Notes: generated by a model not told the origin, from the sequence alone. DNA of 64,000 nt from Polymorphobacter megasporae (GCF_018982885.2 NZ_CP081848.1:3038001-3102000); one strand, 5' to 3'. Shown: positions 28,212 through 38,940, numbered from the stretch's first letter. Program-made: numbers and translations.

Positions 28212-28253
28212 GCGAACTTTCGCGATCGGCCTTGCAGGCGACTTCGCGCAAAA

Positions 28254-28281
28254 GTGTCGGTGGACTTTACACATCCGACAC
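28254..28281. promoter_or_regulatory. Palindrome upstream of sigma-54 promoter (likely activator site)
   Basis: GTGTCGG at 28254-28260 and CCGACAC at 28275-28281 form a perfect 7-bp inverted repeat with a 14-bp gap, centred about 69 bp upstream of the -24 element. This is where a sigma-54 enhancer-binding protein would bind. In PEP-CTERM systems the activator is called PrsR; its site here is an inference. Confidence 0.5.
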
Positions 28282-28334
28282 ACTGTCCTGCAGGTGCCAA
28301 GCCAAAGCCCTGCCATCCCATATCGTTACGGATA

Positions 28335-28350
28335 TGGCACGAATATTGCT
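28335..28350 (+). promoter_or_regulatory. Sigma-54 (-24/-12) promoter of the PEP-CTERM gene
   Basis: TGGCACG (28335-28341), AATA, then TTGCT (28346-28350) matches the sigma-54 consensus TGGCACG-N4-TTGCW at every fixed position. The invariant GG and GC are 10 bases apart, as required. The expected transcript start is near 28361, 34 bp before the ATG at 28395. Confidence 0.8.
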
Positions 28351-28394
28351 TCGTCTGCCGCGAGTCACCAAGGCTCGTAGACAGGGAATTTTCG

Positions 28395-29000
28395 ATGGTT
28401 CGGACGATCGCGGCGCTCGGGCTTTTGCTGGCTGGTTCGGCACATGCCGCAACTTTCGTCGTCCCGGCGAACTCGATCATCTTCGCGGCCGGCTTGACCA
28501 CCCTCCCGGCGCTGCCCGGCGGCGGCGGAACGCTGCCGCCGTCGATCACGGTGTTCGCGGGCGAGAAGCTGCGGATTTCGGCCTTCGGCACGGTGACCCC
28601 GGCGATCGGGTCCGGTCTCGTCACCGATGCCGACGGCTTTGCGACGAACCCGGTCGCCGGCAGCGCGGTCGTGACCAACCCGACTGGGAGCGGCGTCGCC
28701 GACTATCTCGGCACGCGCTCGTTCGGGCTGCTCGGGACGTTTACCGGCGGCACCTCGAATGCGGTCCTGAACATCGGCTCGAGCTTCACGATCGTCGTGC
28801 CGACCGGGGCGACCAAGCTCTACTTCGGGTTCGCCGATGGCTATGCGCTGACCGGCTCGGCGAGCTATTACAATGATAACGGCGGTTTCGTCACAGTGAC
28901 CACTTCGGTCCCCGAACCCGCCGCATGGTCACTGATGATCGCTGGCTTTGCCTTGGCCGGAGCGGTGTTGCGGCAGCGGCGGGCGCCCGTCGCGGCGTGA
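28395..29000 (+). CDS. PEPxxW-CTERM sorted extracellular protein, lectin-like
   Basis: The 201-aa protein has a signal peptide (MVRTIAALGLLLAGSAHAA), a beta-rich body and a C-terminal PEP-CTERM tail: PEPAAWSL, a hydrophobic helix (MIAGFALAGAVL) and RQRR. Such proteins are sorted by exosortase and tied to exopolysaccharide. The body from FAGEKLRISAFGTV to YFGFADGY and SYYNDNGGFVTV resembles the LecA (PA-IL) fold, suggesting carbohydrate binding; this is by motif likeness only. A perfect sigma-54 promoter precedes it. No exosortase is in this window. Confidence 0.87.
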   Translation: MVRTIAALGLLLAGSAHAATFVVPANSIIFAAGLTTLPALPGGGGTLPPSITVFAGEKLRISAFGTVTPAIGSGLVTDADGFATNPVAGSAVVTNPTGSGVADYLGTRSFGLLGTFTGGTSNAVLNIGSSFTIVVPTGATKLYFGFADGYALTGSASYYNDNGGFVTVTTSVPEPAAWSLMIAGFALAGAVLRQRRAPVAA

Positions 29001-29097
29001 TCGTCGTCTTGCGCACGCCGGTCGCCAGGTCTTCGGCTCCGGCCGAGCGTGCGGGGACGCCTCTAGCCCTTATCCGCCGCAACGGTTATGCAAGGCG

Positions 29098-30264
29098 ATG
29101 CTGATTCACCCGTTGATTACCGATACTGTTACGCTTTCCGCTTTGTGTGACCGCCTGAAGACCGTTGATTTTGTCACGGTCGACACCGAATTCATGCGCG
29201 AGAACACTTTTTTCCCCGATCTTTGCCTGCTCCAGATCGCCGGCGGCGGCGAGGCGGCGGCGATCGACCCCAAGGCCCCCGGCATCGACCTTGCGCCGCT
29301 GCTCAAGCTGCTCGTCGAGGACGACGTCCTCAAGGTGTTCCACGCCGCCGGGCAAGACCTCGAGATCATCTACAACCTGACCGGCAAGACCCCCTCCCCG
29401 TTGTTCGACACGCAGGTCGCGGCGATGGCGCTCGGCCAGGGCGAGCAGGTCAGCTACACGAACCTTGTCCAGTCGTATCTCGGCGTCGCGGTCGACAAGG
29501 GCGCGCGCTTCACCGATTGGGCACGGCGTCCGCTCAACGACCGCCAGATCGACTATGCGATCGGCGACGTCACCTATCTCGCGCAGCTGTTCCCCAAGAT
29601 GGTCGACAAGTTGCGCTCGACCGGGCGCGGCGCGTGGCTCGACGACGAGATGGCGCGGGTCTGCGATCCCGCGACCTACGCCAACGATCCCGAGACCGCG
29701 TGGCTCCGCCTCCGCGTGCCGAGCCGCAAGCCCGAGGTGCTCGGCCGCCTCAAGGCGCTCGCGGCGTGGCGCGAGCGCGAGGCGAAGTCGAAGGACGTCC
29801 CGCGCGGGCGAATCGTCAAGGATGAGACGCTGGGCGACCTTGCCGCGACCGCGCCGAAGTCGCAGGCCGACCTCGCCAAGGTGCGCGGCCTGTCGGCAGC
29901 CTGGGCGTCGAACGACATTGGGCGTCGGCTGATGCGGGCGCTGGAGGAGGCCGAGCCGATGGCCGCCGCCGACATGCCGACCCGCGAAGTCGCCCGACCG
30001 GGACTGTCGACCGAGGGCGCGCTGATCGCCGACCTGCTCAAGCTGCTACTCAAGATCCGCGCCAAGGAGGCGAACGTCGCGCCGAAGCTGATCGCGCGCG
30101 GCGACGAGCTCGACGCGATCGCCGGGGGGGTCCGCGATGGGTTGGTCGTCCTCGGCGGCTGGCGCTACGACGTCTTCGGCAAGGACGCGCTCGCGCTGAT
30201 CGACGGGCGGCTCGGGTTCACGGTCAAGGCCGGACGGCTGACGATGACGTCGACCGCGGCGTAA
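29098..30264 (+). CDS. rnd: Ribonuclease D
   Basis: The 388-aa exoribonuclease trims 3' ends of tRNAs. The DEDD motifs are visible: VDTEF (DxE), VFHAAGQDLEII, and the LPFFDTQVAAMAL segment (Exo II), then DYAIGDVTYL (Exo III). HRDC-type helices follow. ATG 29098 is chosen from the family N-terminus MLIHPLITDTVTL; the open frame before it is non-family. It is a single gene. Confidence 0.94.
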   Translation: MLIHPLITDTVTLSALCDRLKTVDFVTVDTEFMRENTFFPDLCLLQIAGGGEAAAIDPKAPGIDLAPLLKLLVEDDVLKVFHAAGQDLEIIYNLTGKTPSPLFDTQVAAMALGQGEQVSYTNLVQSYLGVAVDKGARFTDWARRPLNDRQIDYAIGDVTYLAQLFPKMVDKLRSTGRGAWLDDEMARVCDPATYANDPETAWLRLRVPSRKPEVLGRLKALAAWREREAKSKDVPRGRIVKDETLGDLAATAPKSQADLAKVRGLSAAWASNDIGRRLMRALEEAEPMAAADMPTREVARPGLSTEGALIADLLKLLLKIRAKEANVAPKLIARGDELDAIAGGVRDGLVVLGGWRYDVFGKDALALIDGRLGFTVKAGRLTMTSTAA

Positions 30265-30274
30265 AGCGCCGGCG

Positions 30275-30991
30275 TCAGGCCTCGAGCTTCTCGATCGCGA
30301 CGGGAAAGCGGAACAGCGCCGAAAACGGGGGCGGGTTGCGCTTGTGCCCGCTCAGCGGGATGTCGGTCGTGCGACGCAGTTCGCCGGCGCGCTGATCGAT
30401 CATCTGGCAGACGCGGCGATCGGGGCCGGTGTACGACCGCAATGATACCGTGACCCCCGTGCGGACGGGGGCGGCCGGCGCGATGGTGCGCATGATGCGG
30501 ACGGCGCTGCCGGTCTTCGTCCGACGACTGAGGCGATACGATTCCATGAGCGCGGCGATCAGGGCGAGAGCCCCGAGTGCCCCGGCCACGATGATCGCCG
30601 CACGACCGGCATAGCGCTTGGCCGTGACCATCATCTGCTCCCGCGGCTTGGCCTCGGGGATTTTGCAGAATTCGAACGATGTCATTGCCGGTCGCAAAGC
30701 GGGCAGCGGGATCGACGACGCGATCGCCGGGCCGGCGAGCACGAGTGGTCCGCGCGTCATCGGCGACGCCGACTGGCCAGGGAAAACCGCCGGGCTGTCC
30801 GCGACGGCGTGCCTGCCCGCAATCGATCGTTCGTGATCGACGAGGCTCTCGATCGAATTATGGTCTAGAGCCGAATCGACCACATACGGAGCCGCCGATA
30901 ACTGGAAAGCCGCAAATAACGAATAAAAACCTACAAATAAATAACGCACATCAATCTTTCTAAAACAACCAATGGTCGAGTCGAAAGCCAT
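30275..30991 (-). CDS. Hypothetical membrane protein
   Basis: The 238-aa product is not recognised. It has a possible N-terminal signal or anchor (residues 12-34), one strong transmembrane segment near residues 130-150 (AAIIVAGALGALALIAAL), then a basic C-terminal region. The 5' part of the gene and the gap before it (30900-31080) are AT-rich compared with neighbours. It is the only credible frame between rnd and ppx. The start may be later. Confidence 0.5.
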   Translation of the reverse strand: MAFDSTIGCFRKIDVRYLFVGFYSLFAAFQLSAAPYVVDSALDHNSIESLVDHERSIAGRHAVADSPAVFPGQSASPMTRGPLVLAGPAIASSIPLPALRPAMTSFEFCKIPEAKPREQMMVTAKRYAGRAAIIVAGALGALALIAALMESYRLSRRTKTGSAVRIMRTIAPAAPVRTGVTVSLRSYTGPDRRVCQMIDQRAGELRRTTDIPLSGHKRNPPPFSALFRFPVAIEKLEA

Positions 30992-31027
30992 ATCGTTTCG
31001 GGTCTGTGCGTCGGTATTTGCGTGTTT

Positions 31028-31045
31028 TATTGCGACAGCGCAATA
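31028..31045. other. Perfect 7-bp hairpin in gap between hypothetical gene and ppx
   Basis: TATTGCG (31028-31034) pairs with CGCAATA (31039-31045) around ACAG. It lies 70 bp after the ppx stop (31115) on that strand and may help end the ppk1-ppx transcript, but the U-tract is missing on the minus strand; on the plus strand it is followed by ATTTTAG. Confidence 0.35.
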
Positions 31046-31114
31046 ATTTTAGTGGTTGACGGAAGTAAAAATGCGGCATTGTCGATGCCGAATCGCGTGG
31101 CGCCGCGCGTAACG

Positions 31115-32635
31115 TCAGTTGAAGCGGTGCGCCGCCTCATATCCAAGCGCGGTCGCCAACAGCTTGAGCCGACGCGCGACCGCCTCGCCGTAAAGCGGCG
31201 CATCGCGTTCGGCCACCGTCAGCGTCAGCACCCCGTCGACGACTTCGAGGCGGCTCGATTGCAGTGCGACCGCCGTTCCCCCGGTCAACCGCTGGCCGAG
31301 GCGGAGCGCGAGACCCCAGCAGCGTGCGGTGGCGAGGCTCGGCGCATCGGCGAGCCGCGCGAGCAACTCCGCCGCCGGCCCCGACGGAGAGCCGCCGAAA
31401 CACGCAACCAACGAGGCGGCAAGCAGCGCCCGTTCACGCGCATCGACCGCCACCCAATTGCCGTGGAGTGCGACGTCGAGCCCGCGTTCGGGACGGAAGT
31501 CGGGATGCGCGCGCCACGCGACGTCGCTTAACAGGCACGTCGCGAGGCGCAGCCGCCGCATGTCGGGGGCTTCCTTGGTCCCGAACAGCCCGTCCATCCA
31601 CGCCATCAGCATGTCGCCGTGCTCCGGAAAGCGCCCCTGGCGTGCGCCCTCGTCGCGCGCGGCGGCGATCAGCGGGTCTTCGGCGCGGAGCGCGGGCGGC
31701 ATGCGTTCATACAGCAGCCCCTCGCGCAGGCCGTATGCGCTCGCGACGATCGTGCTGCTGCCCAGCCGTTTGACCACCGCGCCGAGCAGGAGCGCCGCAC
31801 CGGGCAGCGACGGCAGCCGTGAGGTCGAGATCGCGGTGACGTCCTTCAGTGTCTTCGGGTCGATCCGCGCGAGCGAGCGGACCAGCCGGTCGGGCGAGCC
31901 GGGGTCCATCGAATATTCGTGAATTACCGGCAGCGGGTAATCGTGGAGGTAGATGTGGAGCTGGACGAGCGCGCGCCAAGATCCGCCGACCATGTAGAAC
32001 GGCTTGCCCGCGCCCTTCGCCGCCCAGTCAACCTGGTCGAGCGCGGCAGCGATGAACGGGCGCAGCGCCCGGCTGCCGCGCTTCCGCACCGCATCGAGCC
32101 GCAGCGCGCCGATCGGCAGCGAGATGCGTTCGTGCGCCTCGCCGCCCTCGACGCGGATCAGTTCGAGGCTGCCCCCGCCGAGATCGCCGACAATGCCGTC
32201 GGCGGCAGGGATGCCCGCGATCACGCCGAGCGCCGCGCCGCGCGCCTCGGCCTCGCCGCTGATGACCTCGATCGTCAGGCCGCAGCGCTCGGCGACGACA
32301 TCGATGAAGCGCTGTGAGTTGCGCGCCTCACGGACCGCAGCGGTGGCGACGGTGCGCAGGTCGGAGACTCCCATGTCGCGCGCGAGATGCGCGAAGCGGG
32401 ACAGCGCGGTGACCGCGACGCGGATCGAGCTTTCGCTCAGCCGGCCTTCGCTGGCGATCCCGCGCCCGAGCCCAGCCATGACCTTCTCGTTGAAGATCAC
32501 CGCCGGCGTCCGGTTGCGCCCCTGATAGACGACGAGCCGGACCGAGTTCGAGCCGATGTCGATGATACCGCTAAGGTCGTTATCGGGCGCCACGATTGGT
32601 GTCTTGGTTCGCGACCACGGCAGGATCAAGCTCAT
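31115..32635 (-). CDS. ppx: Exopolyphosphatase / Ppx-GppA phosphatase
   Basis: The 506-aa protein releases phosphate from polyphosphate ends; it may also act on pppGpp. The actin-like ATPase fold shows [23 protein letters not shown] and [10 protein letters not shown]. Its length is the usual one for Ppx with the helical C-terminal (HD-like) domain. The start overlaps the ppk1 stop by 4 bases (ATGA), so the two are translationally coupled: the kinase that makes polyphosphate is followed by the phosphatase that breaks it down. Confidence 0.95.
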   Translation of the reverse strand: MSLILPWSRTKTPIVAPDNDLSGIIDIGSNSVRLVVYQGRNRTPAVIFNEKVMAGLGRGIASEGRLSESSIRVAVTALSRFAHLARDMGVSDLRTVATAAVREARNSQRFIDVVAERCGLTIEVISGEAEARGAALGVIAGIPAADGIVGDLGGGSLELIRVEGGEAHERISLPIGALRLDAVRKRGSRALRPFIAAALDQVDWAAKGAGKPFYMVGGSWRALVQLHIYLHDYPLPVIHEYSMDPGSPDRLVRSLARIDPKTLKDVTAISTSRLPSLPGAALLLGAVVKRLGSSTIVASAYGLREGLLYERMPPALRAEDPLIAAARDEGARQGRFPEHGDMLMAWMDGLFGTKEAPDMRRLRLATCLLSDVAWRAHPDFRPERGLDVALHGNWVAVDARERALLAASLVACFGGSPSGPAAELLARLADAPSLATARCWGLALRLGQRLTGGTAVALQSSRLEVVDGVLTLTVAERDAPLYGEAVARRLKLLATALGYEAAHRFN

Positions 32636-34842
32636 TCGCGCGCGGCTCCAGCGTCGGGAAGCGCATTCATCTCATCGATATCGCTGTCGAGCATCAGCCG
32701 CGGGACCGCATCGTGCCCGCGCAGCGCGGTGCCGCGGCCCGACAGCGACGGATTGGTCATGAAGTAGCGATGGAGATTGAACGCCTCGTGCGCACCCCGG
32801 ACGATGCGCGTCGACAGGCCGTCGGGCCCAAGCGTCCACGACTGCTCGGTATCCTTGAGGTTCGCGAGCATGACCTGATCGAGGATCTGGGCATGAACCG
32901 TCGGATTCTCGATCGGCACCAGCACTTCGACCCGGCGGTCGAGGTTGCGCGGCATCCAGTCGGCCGAGCTGATGAACAATTTGGCTTCGGGCGACGGCAT
33001 CGGCTGGCCATTGCCGAAGGCGAGGATGCGGCTGTGTTCGAGGAACCGCCCGATGACCGAGCGCACGCTGATGTTTTCCGACATGCCGGGTACGCCGGGT
33101 CGGAGGCAGCAGATGCCGCGGATAATCAGGTCGATCTCGACCCCGGCATTACTCGCCTCGTACAATTTCTCGATGATCGGGGTGTCGACGAGGCTGTTGA
33201 GCTTGAGCCAGATCGCCGCCGGACGCCCGGCGCGGGCGTTTTCGATCTCACCGTCGATCAACCCGTACAGCTTTGCACGCATCGTCAGCGGCGACATGCC
33301 GAGTTTCGCCAGCCGGGTCGGCTGGACGTAGCCGGTGATGTAGTTGAGCACCTGCGCCGCGTCGCGCGCGAGGACCGGATCGGCGGTGAAGAACGACAGG
33401 TCGGTGTAGATCCGCGCGGTTACCGGGTGATAATTGCCGGTGCCGAAATGGACGTAGGTCCGCAGCTCCTCGCCCTCGCGGCGGACGACCATCGACAGCT
33501 TGGCGTGGGTCTTCCACTCGACGAAACCGTAGACGACCTGGACCCCGGCGCGTTCGAGCGCCGCCGCCCACATCAAATTCTGCTCCTCGTCGAAGCGCGC
33601 CTTCAGTTCGACCACGGCGGTGACCGACTTGCCCGCCTCTGCGGCGTCGATCAGCGCGCGGACAATTGGCGAGTTCTTGCCCGCGCGATACAGCGTCTGC
33701 TTGATCGCGATGACGTCGGGGTCGAGCGCCGCCTGCTTGAGGAAGGCGAGGACGACCTCGAAGCTCTCGTATGGGTGATGGACGACAAGGTCCTTGTCGC
33801 GGATCGCGGCGAAGCAGTCGCCGCCATGCTCGCGGATCCGCTCGGGGAAGCGCGGGGTGTACGGCTCGAACTTGAGGTCGGGACGGTCCTCGTCGACGAG
33901 CACGCCGAGGTCGGCGATGCCGAGGATGCCGGTGACGACGGTGACGTCGCGCTCGCCGACATGGAGCGCATCGCGGACGAGCGCGTGGAGTCCCGGCGGA
34001 GTCGCGGCCTCAATCTTGAGCCGGATGACCTCGCCGCGCCGCCGCCGCTTGATCGCACTCTGGTAATAGCGAACGAGGTCCTCAGCCTCCTCCTCGATCT
34101 CGATGTCCGAGTCGCGGATGACGCGGAACGCGCCGTCGCCGAGCAACTCATAGCCCGGGAACAACTGGTCGAAGAACAGCCGGATCGTGTCCTCGAGGCT
34201 GATGTAGCGCGCGATCTTACCGGGCAGCCGGGTGAAGCGCGGCAGCATCGACGGCAGCATCAGCAAGGCGCGGAGGATCTCCTCGTCCGAATTGCGCCGC
34301 AGTTCGAGAATCAGGCTGAAGCCCTTGTTCGGGATGAACGGGAACGGGTGCGCCGGGTCGATCGCCTGCGGGGTCAGGACCGGGAAAACCTGCTCGAGGA
34401 AATGCCGTTCAAGCCACGCGGTGTCGTCGCGGCTGAGGTCGCCCGCTTTGAGGACGTGAAAGTCGACCCCCGCGAGCCGCCGCCGCAGGTCCCCCCACGC
34501 GCGCTGCTGGTCGTCCATCAGCCGGTCGGCGGTCCGCGCGATCGCGGCGAGTTGTTCGGCGGGGGTTGCGCCCTCGGGCGAGCGCGTCTCGATCCCGGCA
34601 TTGACCTGCCCGCGCAGCCCCGCGACGCGGACCATGTAGAATTCGTCGAGGTTATTGCCCGAGATCGACAGGAAGCGCAGCCGTTCGAGCAGCGGATGGT
34701 TCGGGTTGGTCGCCTCGTCGAGGACCCGCTCGTTGAACGACAGCCACGACAGCTCGCGATTGAAATAGCGCTCGGTGTCGGCGACGCCGTCGACGACGGG
34801 CGATGGCTTGCGGGCGGCGGTCACGGTGAGTGCGGTATCCAT
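32632..34842 (-). CDS. ppk1: Polyphosphate kinase 1
   Basis: The 736-aa enzyme polymerises ATP gamma phosphate into polyphosphate. Motifs: N-terminal [16 protein letters not shown], the phospho-histidine region [17 protein letters not shown], and the second histidine region [13 protein letters not shown]. Its length is the family's. It is the first gene of the ppk1-ppx operon. With ppk2 at 24408-25199 the window has both polyphosphate-making and polyphosphate-using enzymes. Confidence 0.97.
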   Translation of the reverse strand: MDTALTVTAARKPSPVVDGVADTERYFNRELSWLSFNERVLDEATNPNHPLLERLRFLSISGNNLDEFYMVRVAGLRGQVNAGIETRSPEGATPAEQLAAIARTADRLMDDQQRAWGDLRRRLAGVDFHVLKAGDLSRDDTAWLERHFLEQVFPVLTPQAIDPAHPFPFIPNKGFSLILELRRNSDEEILRALLMLPSMLPRFTRLPGKIARYISLEDTIRLFFDQLFPGYELLGDGAFRVIRDSDIEIEEEAEDLVRYYQSAIKRRRRGEVIRLKIEAATPPGLHALVRDALHVGERDVTVVTGILGIADLGVLVDEDRPDLKFEPYTPRFPERIREHGGDCFAAIRDKDLVVHHPYESFEVVLAFLKQAALDPDVIAIKQTLYRAGKNSPIVRALIDAAEAGKSVTAVVELKARFDEEQNLMWAAALERAGVQVVYGFVEWKTHAKLSMVVRREGEELRTYVHFGTGNYHPVTARIYTDLSFFTADPVLARDAAQVLNYITGYVQPTRLAKLGMSPLTMRAKLYGLIDGEIENARAGRPAAIWLKLNSLVDTPIIEKLYEASNAGVEIDLIIRGICCLRPGVPGMSENISVRSVIGRFLEHSRILAFGNGQPMPSPEAKLFISSADWMPRNLDRRVEVLVPIENPTVHAQILDQVMLANLKDTEQSWTLGPDGLSTRIVRGAHEAFNLHRYFMTNPSLSGRGTALRGHDAVPRLMLDSDIDEMNALPDAGAARE

Positions 34843-34850
34843 CCGGCTAT

Positions 34851-35510
34851 TTAACCCACAGAGGATGACAGGTCGATGATAGCGGCGTCATCAACCGTAC
34901 CGTCGTCGATCCAGTCGCGCTGGCGTCCGAGCACATCACGCGCGAGAACGTCGCGGGCGAGCGGCACGGTGATGTCGCGTCGACTTGCCAGCCCGACCGA
35001 TTCGATCGCGGCGACGGTCGCGGCGGCGGCGGCGAAGCTGCGCTCGATCCGCAGCACGATGAAGCCGATGACATCCGGCGTGACGCGGACGCCGCGGTCA
35101 GCGAACTGCTTGGCGATGACGGCGGCGAGCAATGCGTCGTCGGGCTCGGCGATGACCAGAGTCGGCGTCGCCGCCAGCCGCGAGGCGAGGTCGGGCAGCT
35201 TGATCCAGTAGCGCGGCAGCGCCTGCGCGGTCATCAGCAGCGGCGCGGCTGCACTTGCGGCGTTCCACGCGTGGAACAGAGCGACGTCGTCCCCGCGCCG
35301 GTCGGCGTCGTCGATCAGTGTCGCCTGATGCCGTTCGGCGAAGATGCGCCCGAGGTGGGTTTTCCCCGACCCCGGCGGCCCGACGAGTAGCGAGCGCGGC
35401 GCGGGTGCCCCCGCCAGCCACGCGACCGCATCGGCGTTGGCGGCGGCAATGACGAAATCGGCGCGTCCTTGCGCGGGCGGGTAGGCAAGCGGCAGCGGGA
35501 GCTGCGGCAC
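34851..35510 (-). CDS. hdaA: Hda/DnaA-related AAA+ protein (HdaA-like)
   Basis: The 219-aa protein has Walker [13 protein letters not shown] and DnaA-like [12 protein letters not shown] and box VI-type helices, but no DNA-binding domain IV. That is the pattern of Hda, which with the beta clamp promotes hydrolysis of DnaA-ATP. An N-terminal QLPLPL motif fits the clamp-binding motif. The start is GTG at 35510, overlapping the stop of the upstream DUF2066 gene by one base. It lies 8 bp before ppk1 on the same strand. Confidence 0.85.
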   Translation of the reverse strand: MPQLPLPLAYPPAQGRADFVIAAANADAVAWLAGAPAPRSLLVGPPGSGKTHLGRIFAERHQATLIDDADRRGDDVALFHAWNAASAAAPLLMTAQALPRYWIKLPDLASRLAATPTLVIAEPDDALLAAVIAKQFADRGVRVTPDVIGFIVLRIERSFAAAAATVAAIESVGLASRRDITVPLARDVLARDVLGRQRDWIDDGTVDDAAIIDLSSSVG

Positions 35511-36853
35511 TAGTTCGGGGCGAGCGGATCGCGCCGTGGCTTCGGCGGCGACGCGGCAGGCTTAGCGGGCAGATCGGGCTTAGCCACGGCGGGTTTCGCA
35601 GGCGCGATTGGCTTAGCTGCATCGGGCTTCGCCACGGGAGCCGCGTCGGGCTCGGCAACGACCTCTGCCGAGTTCAATTCGGCCGCCGACAGCGGTGCGG
35701 ACACGACGGGGTCGCCGGGCACCTTCCGCCGCAGCAGAACCCCTGCCCCGTCAGGCGCAAGCCGGAAGCCGCGCTGGTCGAGCTGGTAGGCGAGCATCTC
35801 GGGCGTGTCGCTATGGCGAATGACGATCCGCGATGTCCCGCCGAGCGATAGGCTGATAAGCCCGACCCCGGTCACCGTCGGCGTCCCACGCACCGCGGTC
35901 TCCATCGCCGCCCACGACTTCGCGTCGGGGGTGATGACGTTCGCCTCGGTCCCGCCGACGCTCGCTTCGGCCGCCGGCGCACCGATGAACGGCGCAGTGC
36001 CGATCAGCGGTTCGAGCTCGACGGTCAGCCCCTTCTCGGTGCGCAGCAGGCCCGCCTGAAGCGCGCGAACGTAGATCGCATCGACCTGCCGCACCGCGTC
36101 GTCGAGCATCGCGTCGACCCCGGCGGTATTCGCCGCACGCAGGCTGGCCCGCCCGAGTTCTGCCGAATCGGGGCCGTGGCGCGCGATGACCGTCGCCGTC
36201 ACGGGGCCGCCGGGATAGGTCCGCGTCAGCCAAAGCTCGGCGGTCAGGACGTCGGCAGCCTTGAAGCGGCTGAGGATGTTACGCCACAACGTCCGGTCGG
36301 CGCGGCGGCTCTGATAGGCGGTGAGCACGACGTTATCGCCCGCACTCGCCGCCGGGATGACATAATCGAGCGCGCTCGCGGTGTCTCTGAAACGCAGCCA
36401 CGCCGACAGCCACGGCGTCTTCGTCTGGTATAGAGTGCGCGTCCCACCCTCGATCGTCACCGGCAGCAGCAGCATCGGCGGCGGGGCGCTGGCAAAGGCA
36501 CCGCCGAGATAGCCGCTCGCGCGGTCGCGATCGAAGACGATCGCCAGCCGCCCGATGTAACGCGTCAGCGAGAAATGCTCGACCTCGATCTCGACACCGG
36601 CGACCATGCCCTCGATCGCGCCATCGGCGAGCTTGGGTGCCGCAGCGGGTTCGCCGCCGGTCAGCCGTGCCCACAGCAATGGCCATGCTCGGCGCTCGGC
36701 GTCGCGATAAGCATTGGCGCGCGCGTCGGTCGAGTTGCTCGCGACGACGTCGACCGAAACGCCGCCGATCTTGTACGCACCCGGACCGGTCGGGACGGCG
36801 AGCGCCGGAACCGCGAACGCCAACATCAGCCAGAAAAGGGCGTACCGGACCAT
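35510..36853 (-). CDS. DUF2066 domain secreted protein
   Basis: The 447-aa protein has a signal peptide ([19 protein letters not shown]) and a body matching DUF2066: [15 protein letters not shown] near the start, and [20 protein letters not shown]. The last 60 residues are low complexity ([20 protein letters not shown] type repeats), probably a periplasmic linker. Function is unknown. It lies directly before hda with a one-base overlap, and diverges from purM. Confidence 0.82.
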   Translation of the reverse strand: MVRYALFWLMLAFAVPALAVPTGPGAYKIGGVSVDVVASNSTDARANAYRDAERRAWPLLWARLTGGEPAAAPKLADGAIEGMVAGVEIEVEHFSLTRYIGRLAIVFDRDRASGYLGGAFASAPPPMLLLPVTIEGGTRTLYQTKTPWLSAWLRFRDTASALDYVIPAASAGDNVVLTAYQSRRADRTLWRNILSRFKAADVLTAELWLTRTYPGGPVTATVIARHGPDSAELGRASLRAANTAGVDAMLDDAVRQVDAIYVRALQAGLLRTEKGLTVELEPLIGTAPFIGAPAAEASVGGTEANVITPDAKSWAAMETAVRGTPTVTGVGLISLSLGGTSRIVIRHSDTPEMLAYQLDQRGFRLAPDGAGVLLRRKVPGDPVVSAPLSAAELNSAEVVAEPDAAPVAKPDAAKPIAPAKPAVAKPDLPAKPAASPPKPRRDPLAPN

Positions 36854-36915
36854 CGCCAGCGTCTTTGGCCGAAGGAGGGTCGAAATCCAAGCCGCAAGTC
36901 GTTACGGGATGTCCG

Positions 36916-38010
36916 ATGGATGACAAGACGCCCCTGACATACGCCGACGCCGGCGTTTCGATCGCCACCGGCAACGCGCTGGTCAAGATGATCGCGCCGC
37001 TCGCCCGTGCCACCGCGCGACGCGGGGCCGACGCCGAGCTCGGCGGTTTCGGCGGCTTCTTCGACCTCAAAGCGGCGGGGTTCGTCGACCCGTTGCTCGT
37101 TGCGGCGAACGACGGCGTCGGCACCAAGCTCAAGCTCGCGATCGAGACCGGGCAGCACGACACAGTCGGGATCGACCTCGTGGCGATGTGCGTCAACGAC
37201 CTGATCGTCCAAGGCGCCGAGCCGCTGTTCTTCCTCGACTATTTCGCCAGCGCGAAGCTCGACACCGGAGTCGCCGCGCGTGTCGTCGCCGGGATCGCCG
37301 AGGGGTGCAGACAAGCCGGCTGTGCGCTGATCGGCGGCGAGACCGCCGAAATGCCGGGGATGTACGCCCCCGGCGACTACGATCTCGCGGGCTTCTCGGT
37401 CGGCGCGGTCGAGCGCGGGGAGCAGTTGACCGGGGACAAGGTTCGCGCGGGCGACGTCCTGCTCGGGCTGGCATCGTCGGGGGCGCATTCGAACGGCTTC
37501 TCGCTGATCCGCAAGCTGGTCGAACGCAGCGGTGCGCGGCTCGACCGCCCGGCACCGTTCGATATCGAGGTTCTGCTCGGCGAAGCTTTGCTCGAGCCGA
37601 CAAGGATTTATGTCCGTTCGTTGCTTCCGATCCTCAAGTCGGGGGCGATCCGTGCGCTCGCGCACATCACCGGCGGCGGGCTGCTCGAGAACGTTCCGCG
37701 CATCCTGCCCGCCGGGTGTCACGCCCGGATCGACGCGGGCGCATGGCCGCAGTCGCCGCTGTTCGCATGGCTTCAGGCGCAGGGGCGGATCGAGCCTGGC
37801 GAGCTTGCGCGGACGTTCAATTGCGGGATCGGGATGGTCCTTTGCGTCGCTCCCGACCGGGTCGACGAGGTGACATCGGCGCTTAACGCAAACGGCGAAG
37901 TCGTTCATGTCATTGGTGCCGTCGAGCCCGGTGACAAGGGCTGCACGGTCTTCGGCGCCGACGAGATCTGGAATGCCCAAGGCGCATGGGAAGCGACGCA
38001 CCTTGGCTGA
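36916..38010 (+). CDS. purM: Phosphoribosylformylglycinamidine cyclo-ligase
   Basis: The 364-aa enzyme makes AIR from FGAM in purine synthesis. Family motifs: [16 protein letters not shown] at the start, [12 protein letters not shown], and [31 protein letters not shown] 36916 is chosen; the open frame upstream is non-family. Its 3' end overlaps the start of purN by 8 bases, giving a two-gene purine operon. Confidence 0.97.
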   Translation: MDDKTPLTYADAGVSIATGNALVKMIAPLARATARRGADAELGGFGGFFDLKAAGFVDPLLVAANDGVGTKLKLAIETGQHDTVGIDLVAMCVNDLIVQGAEPLFFLDYFASAKLDTGVAARVVAGIAEGCRQAGCALIGGETAEMPGMYAPGDYDLAGFSVGAVERGEQLTGDKVRAGDVLLGLASSGAHSNGFSLIRKLVERSGARLDRPAPFDIEVLLGEALLEPTRIYVRSLLPILKSGAIRALAHITGGGLLENVPRILPAGCHARIDAGAWPQSPLFAWLQAQGRIEPGELARTFNCGIGMVLCVAPDRVDEVTSALNANGEVVHVIGAVEPGDKGCTVFGADEIWNAQGAWEATHLG

Positions 38011-38938
38011 ACGCGCACGCCTCGCGGTCCTGATCTCGGGACGCGGGTCGAACATGGCGGCATTGCTGTACGCATCGCGACTGGCCGACTGCCCGTTCGA
38101 GGTCGTGCTCGTTGCGTCGAACGTGCCCGATGCCGCCGGGCTGGCCCTCGCCGCCGCCGAGGGCGTCGAGACGTTCTCCCACGACCATCGCGGGATGAAG
38201 CGCGCCGACTTCGACACGCTGATCGACGCCGAACTGACCCGCGCCGGGGCGACGCATGTCGCGCTCGCGGGGTACATGCGGTTGCTCTCAGACGGTTTTG
38301 TCGAGCGCTGGGCGGGGCGGATGGTGAATATCCACCCTTCCCTGCTCCCCGCGCACAAGGGACTCGACGTCCATGAGGGCGTGCTCGCGGCGGGCGAAAG
38401 CGTGACGGGCTGCACTGTTCACCTCGTGACGAGCGACCTCGATGGCGGCCCGATCTTGGGTCAGGTTCAGGTCGTAGTGCTGCCGGGGGACACGGCGGTG
38501 ACGCTCGCGGCGCGAGTTCTGATCGCCGAGCACCAGCTTTATCCGCGAGTTATCGCCGATCTTGTCGGAAAGGACTTAACTCCCCCAATCCTCGACCGGC
38601 TTCGCGTCCTCGCACTCGCGCTCCCCGCCGCCGCCGAGAAGCAGTCGCACGGCATGGCCGGGTTCTTCGTCACCGGCGGCAAGTTCTTCGCGTATTTCAC
38701 GCGCGACCACCACAATGACGGGGTGACCGCCCTGCTGGTCAAAACAAGCGGAACCGAGGAGCAGACCAGCCTGATCGAACGCGATCCCGACCTGTATTAT
38801 CGTCCGGCCTATTTCGGCCCGTCAGGCTGGATCGGCATCCGCCTCGATTGCGAGATCGACTGGGGACATATCGAGGACTGGCTGGCGCGAAGCTGGCGGG
38901 CAAGCGCGCCGAAGCGCCTCGCGATGCTGCCGTTCTGA
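38003..38938 (+). CDS. purN: PurN (GAR formyltransferase) fused to an MmcQ/YjbR-like domain
   Basis: The 311-aa protein has an N-terminal PurN domain (residues 1-190): [12 protein letters not shown], the catalytic region [13 protein letters not shown] (Asn and His) and [11 protein letters not shown] (Asp). It transfers a formyl group to GAR. Normal PurN is about 200 aa. Residues about 205-311 ([20 protein letters not shown] and on to [14 protein letters not shown]) match the MmcQ/YjbR domain. The start is most likely TTG 38003 (reading [12 protein letters not shown]), which overlaps the purM stop; ATG 37973 is an alternative. The extra domain's role is unknown. Confidence 0.88.
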   Translation: MAERARLAVLISGRGSNMAALLYASRLADCPFEVVLVASNVPDAAGLALAAAEGVETFSHDHRGMKRADFDTLIDAELTRAGATHVALAGYMRLLSDGFVERWAGRMVNIHPSLLPAHKGLDVHEGVLAAGESVTGCTVHLVTSDLDGGPILGQVQVVVLPGDTAVTLAARVLIAEHQLYPRVIADLVGKDLTPPILDRLRVLALALPAAAEKQSHGMAGFFVTGGKFFAYFTRDHHNDGVTALLVKTSGTEEQTSLIERDPDLYYRPAYFGPSGWIGIRLDCEIDWGHIEDWLARSWRASAPKRLAMLPF

Positions 38939-38940
38939 CG

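Noticed and set aside
32596-34854. 752-aa plus-strand open frame opposite ppk1
   Set aside because: It is a mirror of ppk1; motifs and operon context support ppk1.
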